Origin: Methanomassiliicoccaceae archaeon
Lineage (GTDB): Archaea > Thermoplasmatota > Thermoplasmata > Methanomassiliicoccales > Methanomethylophilaceae
Length of the DNA: 8,591 nucleotides
Direction: 5' to 3'
NCBI GenBank assembly: GCA_009778275.1
Contig: WRKC01000071.1
Coordinates: forward strand, 1 to 8,591
The notes under the pieces were generated by a model. It was not told where the DNA came from, searched no databases, and saw nothing but the letters and a program-made list of their open reading frames with translations. Positions 1 through 6,062 of this stretch are shown piece after piece (the first letter of the stretch is position 1; each line of letters begins with the position of its first letter). A program made the translations under genes and the position numbers.

Positions 1-356
1 GGATGCGTTACGGTTATGCCGTCGATCGTCAGAGTTCCCTCTACGGTAATGGTCGGATAGCCGCTTACCCCGATCAGACTGTAATTGCCCGTCAGAGTGA
101 TGTCCGTGCCCGCCGGGATCACGAGAGTTGTGACCAACGACAAAGAGATGTCTCCTTTGAACTCTATTGTCAACGGCGTACCTGGCGTTGCGCCTTCTAT
201 CGCTGCGATGAGTTCGGCTTCGCCGTCGACCTCGTCTGCCGCAACATTGGTTGGCGCGCCCAAAAGGAACAGGCTTACGGCCATGGCGCAGAACAGCGTC
301 AGGACGAAGGCCGACCTTTTGGACTTCAGTACTCCTTTTACTTTATTGTATTTCAT
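1..356 (-). CDS. Secreted adhesin-like beta-helix protein, N-terminal part (runs off left edge)
   Basis: The minus strand is open from ATG at 356 to the window edge (118 codons, no stop), so only the N-terminus is seen. Residues 1-14 are strongly basic (MKYNKVKG start; K2, K5, K7, K11, K13, R14). Residues 16-33 form a hydrophobic core, and NVAA before DEVDG near residue 40 is a likely signal peptidase site. After cleavage the chain is rich in T, I, L, V and G with short strand-turn units (ITLTGNYSLIG, ITVEGTLTIDGITV), as in right-handed parallel beta-helix (pectate-lyase-like) surface proteins; an 'AELIAAIEGA' segment before the strands is typical of archaeal adhesin-like proteins. It is probably exported and cell-surface bound, and could bind host or polysaccharide, but no catalytic site is visible. 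The start is supported by an AAGGGGGG run 6 nt upstream. Plus-strand ORFs over this stretch are shadows. Confidence 0.82.
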   Translation of the reverse strand, partial: MKYNKVKGVLKSKRSAFVLTLFCAMAVSLFLLGAPTNVAADEVDGEAELIAAIEGATPGTPLTIEFKGDISLSLVTTLVIPAGTDITLTGNYSLIGVSGYPTITVEGTLTIDGITVTH

Positions 357-398
357 ATATAGCCCCCCTTAAGCTTGAATTGTTTCGGCCGAGATGCG

Positions 399-415
399 GT
401 ACGGATCTACCGTAC
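399..415 (-). promoter_or_regulatory. Hairpin or palindromic operator in the adhesin 5' leader
   Basis: GTACGG and CCGTAC form a perfect 6-bp inverted repeat around a 5-nt spacer (399-404 and 410-415). It lies 43 nt upstream of the adhesin ATG and just past the stop of the possible leader peptide. In RNA it would be a small stem-loop; in DNA it could be a dimeric regulator's site. No U-run follows, so it is not an obvious terminator. Confidence 0.35.
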
Positions 416-420
416 ACTTC

Positions 421-471
421 TCAGACCCTTTTCCATTGTAAACTGGCGTTCTTATAATGACGCTTTTTCAC
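421..471 (-). CDS. Possible 16-residue basic leader peptide upstream of the adhesin gene
   Basis: A GTG at 471 opens a short frame ending at TGA (421-423): (M/V)KKRHYKNASLQWKRV, 16 residues, seven of them K, R or H. It is preceded by a G7 tract and CTATA at the same spacing as the adhesin start, which is the main reason to consider it. It lies within the probable 5' leader of the adhesin transcript, and a 6-bp-stem hairpin begins 5 nt past its stop. It could be a regulatory leader peptide, or chance: a frame this short has no statistical weight and no known family. Translation data or conservation of the frame in relatives would decide. Confidence 0.22.
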   Translation of the reverse strand: MKKRHYKNASLQWKRV

Positions 472-498
472 TATAGCCCCCCCAATAAACTACAGAAC

Positions 499-528
499 AA
501 AAATATATAGGCACACATAGTTTTTAAA
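499..528 (-). promoter_or_regulatory. Candidate archaeal promoter of the adhesin gene
   Basis: On the minus strand this stretch carries two TATA-like elements, GGTTTAAAAAC (outer, about 520-530) and CCTATATATTTTT (inner, 499-511). With the usual archaeal spacing of about 25 nt from TATA to start, transcription would begin near 498 or near 479, giving a 5' leader of roughly 120-140 nt. That is long for an archaeon and would include the G-tract motif, the possible leader ORF and the hairpin. It is placed by sequence likeness only. Confidence 0.4.
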
Positions 529-557
529 CCTATCGGTAAAACGAGCTTTTTTATATC

Positions 558-573
558 GATATCTCTAGATATC
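558..573. promoter_or_regulatory. Inverted repeat GATATC-TCTA-GATATC, candidate operator
   Basis: Two copies of the self-complementary hexamer GATATC are separated by 4 bp, making a 16-bp near-palindrome between the two divergent genes, 44 nt before the HAD start. It lies next to a TTTTTTATAT element (547-556) that could be an alternative plus-strand TATA box. The position suits a transcription factor site, but the AT-rich surroundings make chance palindromes fairly common. Confidence 0.25.
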
Positions 574-583
574 CTTTTTATCC

Positions 584-598
584 CAAAGTTAATTAAAA
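584..598 (+). promoter_or_regulatory. Candidate promoter (BRE/TATA-like) of the HAD gene
   Basis: CAAAGTTAATTAAAA ends 19 nt upstream of the HAD ATG at 617. A TATA element centred near 593 predicts a start about 24 nt later, at or beside the ATG itself. There is no GGAGG-type ribosome site before this ATG, so the two observations together suggest a leaderless mRNA, which is common in archaea. The alternative TATA at 547-556 would give a leader of about 35-40 nt. Confidence 0.4.
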
Positions 599-616
599 GA
601 ATCGCAATCCACATTC

Positions 617-1300
617 ATGGCACTGGACCCCCGATACAAAGCGGTCGGCTTCGACATGGACGGAACGTTCATGAACACGGAGATCGACTATGTGAAGCTG
701 TACAATGTCATTTTCGACGAGTTGGTGGAAATGGGTGTCCCGGAGAACGCTATCACCAGAACGGGAGGGTCCAAGGCTGAGCTGGAAAGCGGGATAAGGT
801 GGCTTATCGCAAACGGAAGAAGGGAAGATGCCCTTTCTCTCCAGAACCGTGTTTCCGGCCGCTCGACCATGGTGGAGATGGAGTATGCAGACCGGTCCAG
901 ACCGTTCAACGGCGCGACGGAGGCGGTAAAGATGCTCAGAGAGAAGGGATACCGGACCGGCATTCTTACTAAAGGCGGTCACGCATACGCGGAATTCATA
1001 CTCAAAAGAAGCAACGTCCTCGGATTGTTCGATGCGATCGTTGCGAGGGACGATTTTCCTGAAGAAGAGGCAAAACCTTCCCCAAAGGCCATGGTCAATC
1101 TCGGGCATGTCCTCGGAGTGAGACCGGAAGAGATACTTTTCATCGGTGACAGCAGAGGCGATTGGCTTACTGCCAGGGACTCCGGCGCGGGATTCTACGG
1201 GGTGCTCACCGGGGGATACGGCATTGATGATTGGAGGGCGGCCGACCCGAATATCCGGGTCATTGACGGCGTCGCTTCGCTCCTTAAAATGATAGAATGA
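617..1300 (+). CDS. HAD-superfamily phosphatase (phosphoglycolate phosphatase-like)
   Basis: A 227-residue cytosolic haloacid-dehalogenase-type hydrolase with all four core motifs. Motif I is FDMDGT (residues 12-17; D13 the likely nucleophile, D15 the acid/base). Motif II is ILTKGG (T118). Motif III is the lysine of AKPSPK (K153). Motif IV is IGDSRGD (D178 and D182, Mg2+ ligands). Residues 20-95 form a helical C1-type cap, as in phosphoglycolate phosphatase and related small-molecule phosphatases. Family length is about 210-240, so the gene looks complete. The reaction is probably Mg2+-dependent phosphate-ester hydrolysis; the substrate cannot be read from sequence. The ATG at 617 is the natural start: only eight residues precede the first strand, and later ATGs would cut motif I. 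It stands alone on the plus strand, divergent from the adhesin and convergent with the flavoprotein, so no operon context helps. Confidence 0.9.
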   Translation: MALDPRYKAVGFDMDGTFMNTEIDYVKLYNVIFDELVEMGVPENAITRTGGSKAELESGIRWLIANGRREDALSLQNRVSGRSTMVEMEYADRSRPFNGATEAVKMLREKGYRTGILTKGGHAYAEFILKRSNVLGLFDAIVARDDFPEEEAKPSPKAMVNLGHVLGVRPEEILFIGDSRGDWLTARDSGAGFYGVLTGGYGIDDWRAADPNIRVIDGVASLLKMIE

Positions 1301-1320
1301 AATAGTTTGTAAAGGGGGGT
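1301..1320. other. Short convergent intergenic gap
   Basis: Only 20 bp separate the stop of the plus-strand HAD gene from the stop of the minus-strand flavoprotein. It holds a G6 run (1314-1319) but no hairpin or T-rich terminator I can support on either strand. Transcripts from both sides probably end inside the opposite gene. Confidence 0.5.
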
Positions 1321-4038
1321 TTATTGGGTCCCGTCGCCGAGAGTATGGGTCCTGTCCACATCCTTGCGGTGTTCAAGCTCGTTGTATCTGAACCTCTTCT
1401 TGTTTTCCGCAAATGTTGTGTTCTGGGGCATGAGCTTCTTCGCGGTCTGCATGAGGGTGCTTCCGAGGGTCATGAGCTGTTTGCTCATATTGATGCCGAA
1501 CCTCGTTGTACCGCACACAAGATGCCCGGGGTTGATGACGTCGCGGGGGTCGAACCTGGTCTTCATCTCCCTCATGTATTGTACGGTGGGGGCGTCATGT
1601 ACATTATCCAGATTCCACGCGAAGAACACTCCGAACCCTGTGGTCCTCCCTCCGTACGTGACCGCTCTGTCCCCGAGATAGAAGTTGAACGCAAAGGCCG
1701 TCATACCGAGCAGGGACTCGTCATCCTTGAAGTAGTAAGGCATGAACATGGTGGTCCTGCGGTCCACGACCACGCCGATCACGCCGCCTGCCTCCATCTT
1801 CATCTTTTTGAATCCGCCATAGCACTCGTCGGTGAAAGCGCCCCATTGCGAGACAGGAACGATCACTTCCGCGGGTATCTCGCCCACGCCGACCTTTCTG
1901 GCCCTGAACTCGTAGCATCTCTCCTCCCATTCGTGGTCGGCGATCGCATCGCTGATCCTGACCCCTCCTAGTTCCGATGTGATGGAATCCAATTCGGCCG
2001 CATCCCTGTCGACGAAGTCCTTATCGCCTTGCAGGGTAAGAAGCAAAAGATTCTTTACGTCAGGCGCGTGCACGCCCGCTTTTCTTTGGTTGATGAAGTG
2101 CAGCTCGTCCGAGAAAGCTATGTGCAGAGGTTTTATGCTCGGGTGCTTCACGATCCTCTGTATCGTTTCGTGCATGTCCTTCAGGTTCTCATAGCAGTAC
2201 GCAGTGGGTTTTATGACCCCCATCGGATACATCCTGAAAGTGACCGTCCCGAACAGGCACAGCGTCCCTTCCGAACCTGAGAAGACCTGGTTCAGATTGT
2301 ACCCGTTCCTGTATGATCCCAAATGGTTGTTCCCCGTCTCGAGTATGGTCCCGTCCGACATGACCACTTCCATGTTCAGTATGTTGTCCTTTGCTCCGCC
2401 GTATTTGTAGGAGCCTATTCCCATGCCGTTGGTGGATATCCATGCCCCGAGCGTCGCCGAAGGGAAACTTGACGGGTATGAACCAATGATGTATCCTTTC
2501 TTCATGCAGGCTTCGAGGAGCTTCTTCCAAGTGCACCCCACTCCGGCTTTCACATAGAGCTCTTCGGTGTTTATCTCGATGACCTTGTTCATCTTTGATG
2601 AGAAGTCCACCACGATGCCCGCATTGGTGGGCATGCATCCGCCCAGCCCCCATGAGGAATTGCCTCTAGGGATCACAGGTATCCCGGTCTTGTGGGCGAT
2701 CCTCACGATCTCCGATAACTGGGCCATTGTGGACGGCCTCACTACCACGTCCGGGATGTTCTTGAACGCCATTCCCGCCTCCTTTGGCAGAGGCGCCATG
2801 TCCTTGCTGTAGAGGATTAGGTCCATGCCGTTGACCGTGACGTTGCTCTTTCCCACAGCATTCTCCAGAGCGGTGATCGTATCGGCCGTGACCTCTCTGC
2901 TGAGGCTCACTTCCTTTTCCGCAAGCGCGGGGGGAGTCCATTTGAAGGAATCGCATCTGAGTCCTCTGCCTCCCAGTTTCACGGCCTTCTCGGCCAGAGA
3001 ATCGGCGCTGTCGTTAGGAGATACCGCATAAACGGTGCTGCGGTCCGCTATCGTTCCGTACACCAATTCATCGCATGCCGCAACGAGGTCCTTCCAGCTC
3101 TTTGCGGGAACCAGCGCTTTGGCCAATTTCTTTGTCTGGGGTTCGCATATCGCGTTGCAGACCTTGCATGCGATATCCTTCTCTATCTTCACCGCGGAGA
3201 TCTTCTCCATGATGGCTCCTATCGTCTGTTCTTCCAGTTCGACAGAGTCCTTTGCGCCTTCGAGAACGAACACTATCGTCCTATTCTTAGCGCACCATGC
3301 GATGTTGCGGGGATTTACGCTCGGGTGCTGTACTATTTTCGTTATGGCTTCCTGCATATTCTCCTTCGACTCGAATTGGTATGCTGACAGCCTGTTGACC
3401 CCTTTGGGGAATAATCTGAGCGTCGCTTCTGTCACAATCCCCAGTGTGCCCTCGGACCCCGAGAACAGCTGAGTGAGGTTGTATCCCGACATGTAATAGC
3501 CGATGTGATCGTATCCTGTCTCTATGACGGAAGAGTTCTCCGCCACCGCCTGGATATTCATGACGTTATCGTTCGAGCTGCCATATTTGTACGAACCGTA
3601 GCCGATGCCGTTCGCCACCACCCACGATCCGACCGTCGACGATCTGTCAAAGGGGTGCGACCCCAATATGAATCCCTCTTTTGAACATGCTTCCGTAAGA
3701 TCCTTGAATGTGCATCCGGCCCCCGCCCTCACGGACATCGCGACCGGGTCGATCTTGATCCCGCCTATCTTTGACAGGTCGATGAGCACTCCTCCCTCGG
3801 CATATCTTGTTCCGTCTATTGCCCAAGAGGGATTGTTGCTGGAAACGACCTTGAACTTGTTCTTCTTCGCGATGGCGACCACTTTGGAAACGTCCTCTGC
3901 GCTGTCCGGTGTGACGCATACTCCTGCGCCCTGGCACCCTCCGTCGCATACTTTGACCTTTTCGCTTCCGATCGCCGTCATGACCGCTTCGATGACGCCT
4001 GCGACCGCTTCCGGTATGTTCTCATTCAGTGAATTCAT
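1321..4038 (-). CDS. Tandem-duplicated FAD-binding oxidase/dehydrogenase (GlcD/VAO-like flavoprotein)
   Basis: A 905-residue protein made of two copies of a FAD-binding type 4 oxidase module (GlcD, D-lactate dehydrogenase and vanillyl-alcohol oxidase superfamily). Copy 1 spans about residues 24-400, copy 2 about 414-840, with a basic tail to 905. Both keep GSYKYG (148-153; 542-547), GYNLxQxFSGSEGTL (185-199; 579-593) and an HPS segment (238-240; 632-634). Copy 2 has a glycine-rich flavin loop (PRGNSSWGLGG, 457-467) and the C-terminal FDPRDVINPG signature (829-838). Copy 1 has lost these: its loop reads SSNNPSWAIDG and its substrate domain is shortened, so it may not hold active FAD. Copy 1 has extra cysteines (C31, C35, C41; C291, C294, C298). 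No Fe-S partner gene (CCG/HdrD type) is in view, and the substrate, perhaps a 2-hydroxyacid or alcohol, is unknown. The start is set by GGAGG 6 nt before the ATG. No signal peptide or membrane segment is visible. Confidence 0.85.
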   Translation of the reverse strand: MNSLNENIPEAVAGVIEAVMTAIGSEKVKVCDGGCQGAGVCVTPDSAEDVSKVVAIAKKNKFKVVSSNNPSWAIDGTRYAEGGVLIDLSKIGGIKIDPVAMSVRAGAGCTFKDLTEACSKEGFILGSHPFDRSSTVGSWVVANGIGYGSYKYGSSNDNVMNIQAVAENSSVIETGYDHIGYYMSGYNLTQLFSGSEGTLGIVTEATLRLFPKGVNRLSAYQFESKENMQEAITKIVQHPSVNPRNIAWCAKNRTIVFVLEGAKDSVELEEQTIGAIMEKISAVKIEKDIACKVCNAICEPQTKKLAKALVPAKSWKDLVAACDELVYGTIADRSTVYAVSPNDSADSLAEKAVKLGGRGLRCDSFKWTPPALAEKEVSLSREVTADTITALENAVGKSNVTVNGMDLILYSKDMAPLPKEAGMAFKNIPDVVVRPSTMAQLSEIVRIAHKTGIPVIPRGNSSWGLGGCMPTNAGIVVDFSSKMNKVIEINTEELYVKAGVGCTWKKLLEACMKKGYIIGSYPSSFPSATLGAWISTNGMGIGSYKYGGAKDNILNMEVVMSDGTILETGNNHLGSYRNGYNLNQVFSGSEGTLCLFGTVTFRMYPMGVIKPTAYCYENLKDMHETIQRIVKHPSIKPLHIAFSDELHFINQRKAGVHAPDVKNLLLLTLQGDKDFVDRDAAELDSITSELGGVRISDAIADHEWEERCYEFRARKVGVGEIPAEVIVPVSQWGAFTDECYGGFKKMKMEAGGVIGVVVDRRTTMFMPYYFKDDESLLGMTAFAFNFYLGDRAVTYGGRTTGFGVFFAWNLDNVHDAPTVQYMREMKTRFDPRDVINPGHLVCGTTRFGINMSKQLMTLGSTLMQTAKKLMPQNTTFAENKKRFRYNELEHRKDVDRTHTLGDGTQ

Positions 4039-4067
4039 GACTTGCCTCCGTGCTCCTAGAGCGCGCG

Positions 4068-4107
4068 CTTTAATTAAAGGCGGGTAGCGAATGATATATT
4101 ATAAGGG
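4068..4107 (-). promoter_or_regulatory. Promoter region of the tandem flavoprotein gene with TTTAATTAAA palindrome
   Basis: Reading the minus strand, CCCTTATAATATATC (4107-4093) is a good TATA candidate that would start transcription near 4072-4076, giving a leader of about 35 nt. Just there lies the perfect 12-bp palindrome CTTTAATTAAAG (4079-4068), set between GC-rich flanks. It could be an operator over the start point, or itself a TATA box giving a leader of about 10 nt that just contains the GGAGG at 4049-4045. The core TTAATTAAA also occurs in the HAD promoter (589-597). Confidence 0.4.
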
Positions 4108-4117
4108 TTATGCAGAT

Positions 4118-4134
4118 GGGCGCGCCCGCGCGGG
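4118..4134. promoter_or_regulatory. Overlapping GC-rich palindromes downstream of the marker operon
   Basis: Two perfect 10-bp palindromes, GGGCGCGCCC (4118-4127) and CCCGCGCGGG (4125-4134), overlap by three bases about 20-35 nt past the stop of the last operon gene. They could form alternative stem-loops at the mRNA 3' end, acting as a processing or stability element, or as a boundary before the flavoprotein promoter. No T-run follows, so it is not a typical archaeal terminator. Confidence 0.3.
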
Positions 4135-4152
4135 CCAGACTGGGATGCGTTT

Positions 4153-4557
4153 TTACTTATATCCCGCGAACCGGGGGTCTGAACGAAGCCTTTCCTTCGA
4201 ATCCTTATCCAAAAAGAAAAGATGGGTGCGGCATTTGCAGTCCGAGCAGCCGAACCCTTTTGCTGCGTATGACCCTCCATTATCCAGCACTATCCTTCCC
4301 AACTCGCATTCGGCGGTTCCCGGCGGTACGGCCACAAATGCCTCCGCTCTGTCGCATACGGTTGTCAAATGATCAATGTGCCAGCGTATCTTTTTCTTTT
4401 TGGAGAGATGTCTTTCTATCCTCTGATCCAGCCCATTCATCGCACTGCCGACGTAACAATAGGTGCCTTCTTCGAGATCGATGACTCCCAGCGACCCTAC
4501 GCTTATCCGCGTCTCCGGCATATCGAATATCAGGATGTATGTCCCTTTACGGATCAT
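4153..4557 (-). CDS. GIY-YIG nuclease-like protein (DUF123/COG1833, Uri superfamily)
   Basis: A 134-residue protein of the archaeal DUF123 family, predicted small endonucleases of the GIY-YIG fold. The GIY element is GTY (residues 5-7), the YIG element YVG in GTYCYVGSAMNGLDQR (35-37), followed by R47 and H50 in QRIERHL and by IRWHIDHLT (57-65). An ECEL segment (83-86) can supply the metal-binding glutamate. The C-terminal GFGCSDCKCRTHLF (101-114; C104, C107, C109) is the family's cysteine-containing hallmark. Its substrate is unknown; DNA cleavage or repair is inferred from the fold. I chose ATG at 4557, since homologues begin just before GxYIL; a GTG at 4563 in the same frame is possible. 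Either start overlaps the end of mmp7 (11 or 17 bp), with AGGTG upstream, so translation is coupled. It is last in the operon and has no evident tie to MCR activation. Confidence 0.85.
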   Translation of the reverse strand: MIRKGTYILIFDMPETRISVGSLGVIDLEEGTYCYVGSAMNGLDQRIERHLSKKKKIRWHIDHLTTVCDRAEAFVAVPPGTAECELGRIVLDNGGSYAAKGFGCSDCKCRTHLFFLDKDSKERLRSDPRFAGYK

Positions 4558-5491
4558 CCGCACCTGCTCTTCTGAGGTCCTCTTGCCTGACCTCGGACAG
4601 CGTCTTGATCTTTATGATTATGCTGCTGTCGTTTATCTTTGAGGGGGAGAGTCTGCATATATCGCCCACCCTGCGGCCGTATATCTCCATGTTCTCGATG
4701 TCCGCATGGTGTTCGTCGTACCCGATCTTTACCCTTAGACCATCCAGATGCAGGACGACGGGCGCCGGCCGGAGGCACATGTCGACCGGCTCATATTCCT
4801 CCAGGAGCAGCTTTATCTCCGCGGGATGTACAAAGAGCGGGTCCTCGTCCAAAAGCCTTTTCTTATCTTTCAGCACACTTCCCACCTTGTCGGCGATCTC
4901 GTCGAGCTTCTCCCTTTCCGGAGGGGTCCTCATCCTGGATGCCTTCCTTCCGACCCCGGAGACGATGGCCTCGCATTTGTCCTCCACGCCGTCCGGCGAT
5001 GGTCCGGATACGAGTATCACCGGGACCTTGACGTCGCTGAACAGGTCGGCCTTGGCCTCGACGCAGGGTTTGAAATTGCCAAGCGAAAATATCGCCGCGT
5101 CGTACTCGTCGATTATCATCTTCTCTTCCAGATTTATCTGGGAGGTCAGCTTGCCCCTTCCTCTCGCCAGACCCATGACCACGGTTATCGCGCCCTGGCG
5201 CCTGAGATGCTCGGCAATGTCGCATATGGGATGCGGCATGTGGTGCCGCCCGAGCGTCGGACCGACCACCGCTATCTCGGTCCCTGCCAGAGGGACGGCC
5301 CTTATCTCCCCTCCCAGCTCCTTGCAGAATTCCGTCATGGCCTCTCTGTCCTCCTCCGGGATCGACATCATGACTGTCAGTATCTGGGAGCTCCTTGTCT
5401 TTTGGATGATCGTCCCTCCTATGTCCTCCACGAACTCGAAGAGCTCTTCCGACCTGTATATCCCGCCGTCATACATCAGGACCTCAAACAT
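4547..5491 (-). CDS. mmp7: Methanogenesis marker protein 7 (MCR activation complex subunit)
   Basis: A 314-residue protein recognised as marker protein 7 by its start (MFEVLMYDGGIYRSEEL), the VVGPTLGRHHMPHPICDIAEH block (75-95), FSLGNFKPCVEAK (135-147), and its place beside mmp17. Mmp7 is a subunit of the complex (McrC, Mmp3, Mmp7, Mmp17, A2) that uses ATP to reduce the nickel cofactor F430 of methyl-coenzyme M reductase, reported to carry complex iron-sulfur clusters; that is literature knowledge as I recall it, not visible here. Six cysteines (56, 90, 143, 173, 239, 279) are present, with C90 and C143 inside the best-conserved-looking blocks and so the likeliest cluster ligands (inference). 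The protein is soluble, with no membrane segment. The start overlaps the mmp17 stop by 8 bp, with GGAGG about 10 nt upstream. Length is as expected for the family. Confidence 0.92.
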   Translation of the reverse strand: MFEVLMYDGGIYRSEELFEFVEDIGGTIIQKTRSSQILTVMMSIPEEDREAMTEFCKELGGEIRAVPLAGTEIAVVGPTLGRHHMPHPICDIAEHLRRQGAITVVMGLARGRGKLTSQINLEEKMIIDEYDAAIFSLGNFKPCVEAKADLFSDVKVPVILVSGPSPDGVEDKCEAIVSGVGRKASRMRTPPEREKLDEIADKVGSVLKDKKRLLDEDPLFVHPAEIKLLLEEYEPVDMCLRPAPVVLHLDGLRVKIGYDEHHADIENMEIYGRRVGDICRLSPSKINDSSIIIKIKTLSEVRQEDLRRAGADDP

Positions 5492-6053
5492 CTTTTCCGG
5501 CCTCCGTCATCCTTTTATGATGTGCCAGACCCTCGTCCAGCATATATGGCTCGAACCTTTCCTCGGTGGCCACGATGGTTATTACCTGGCCGTCGATGAA
5601 TGTGTGGCGGTTCTTGATGCCTTCCGGCATCGATCTCCAGACCGCTCCGATTATCTCCTTGAGGTGCTCCTCCTCGGATGCCACCACTATTGAGTTCACA
5701 TCCTTTACCGAAGCGTTCCCCACGACGATATCGAACCTTGTCTGCTGCTCAACGCCATCCTTCCCGTATCTGACCCAGAGTTCCCTCAGTATGTCCGGGG
5801 CATATCTCTCGTCCGTGATCGTCATGTGCACAACATCCCCTTCCTCTCTGACGTTGGCGACATCTGAAACGGTCTTGCTGGCCGGTTCGGACCTCAGCCT
5901 TACCGAGAAGATGAACAGAGGCACCTCAGGCTTGAGAACGAGCAGGGCCCTCTCCATCTGGAAGGCCTTACCGACATCCGACATGATCTCCGAGAACAGG
6001 TTCCTGTAGGAATCCTCTCCGTACTTGTCCCCGGTTATTATCTCGATATCCAT
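5484..6053 (-). CDS. mmp17: Methanogenesis marker protein 17 (MCR activation complex subunit)
   Basis: A 189-residue protein assigned to marker protein 17 from its opening (MDIEIITGDKYGEDSY), its size and its position between mmp15 and mmp7. Recognisable blocks are HMTITDERYAPDILRELW (76-93), RFDIVVGNASVKDVNSIVV (106-124), and FIDGQVITIVATEERFEPYM (151-170). It contains no cysteine at all, so it cannot ligate an iron-sulfur cluster through Cys and more likely acts as a structural or docking subunit (inference). From published purifications as I recall them, Mmp17 co-purifies with Mmp3, Mmp7 and McrC in the ATP-dependent MCR activation complex. The ATG follows the mmp15 stop by 9 bp, and its ribosome site GAGGTG overlaps that TGA, so the two genes are translationally linked. 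Its own stop lies inside mmp7. No signal peptide or membrane segment. Confidence 0.9.
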   Translation of the reverse strand: MDIEIITGDKYGEDSYRNLFSEIMSDVGKAFQMERALLVLKPEVPLFIFSVRLRSEPASKTVSDVANVREEGDVVHMTITDERYAPDILRELWVRYGKDGVEQQTRFDIVVGNASVKDVNSIVVASEEEHLKEIIGAVWRSMPEGIKNRHTFIDGQVITIVATEERFEPYMLDEGLAHHKRMTEAGKDV

Positions 6054-6062
6054 CTGCGCACC

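Larger units (their letters stand above)
358..482 (-). repeat. Duplicated 11-bp G-tract start motif (GGGGGGCTATA) flanking the adhesin leader
   Basis: The 11-mer GGGGGGCTATA (minus strand) occurs exactly at 368-358 and 482-472, 114 bp apart; the second copy has seven Gs. The inner copy sits directly before the adhesin ATG (GGGGGGCTATAT-ATG) and would act as its ribosome binding site. The outer copy sits directly before a GTG (GGGGGGCTATA-GTG) that opens a 16-codon frame. The same signal is thus placed twice at nearly the same distance from a start codon. This could be a duplicated translation-initiation region or a leader-peptide arrangement. G6 and G7 tracts are also prone to slippage. Confidence 0.55.

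Noticed and set aside
85..372. Plus-strand frames over 3-372
   Set aside because: The minus strand of the same stretch encodes a signal peptide and beta-helix segment behind a ribosome-site-like G-run, a far better explanation.
593..1108. Minus-strand frame of 171 codons opposite the HAD gene
   Set aside because: The plus strand carries all four HAD motifs; this frame has none of any family.
1324..1971. Plus-strand frame of 215 codons opposite the flavoprotein's 3' end
   Set aside because: His/Val/Glu-rich shadow of the flavoprotein coding strand with no domain.
4118..4134. GC-rich palindromes as a classical intrinsic terminator
   Set aside because: No T-run follows on the minus strand, and archaeal termination depends mainly on U-tracts; kept only as an unassigned regulatory element.
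4539..5693. Long plus-strand open frame (384 codons) antisense to mmp7 and mmp17, plus a 283-codon one at 4748-5599
   Set aside because: It lies wholly opposite two confidently recognised genes, has low-complexity Ser/Arg/Pro-rich translation typical of a reverse-complement shadow, and no ribosome site.
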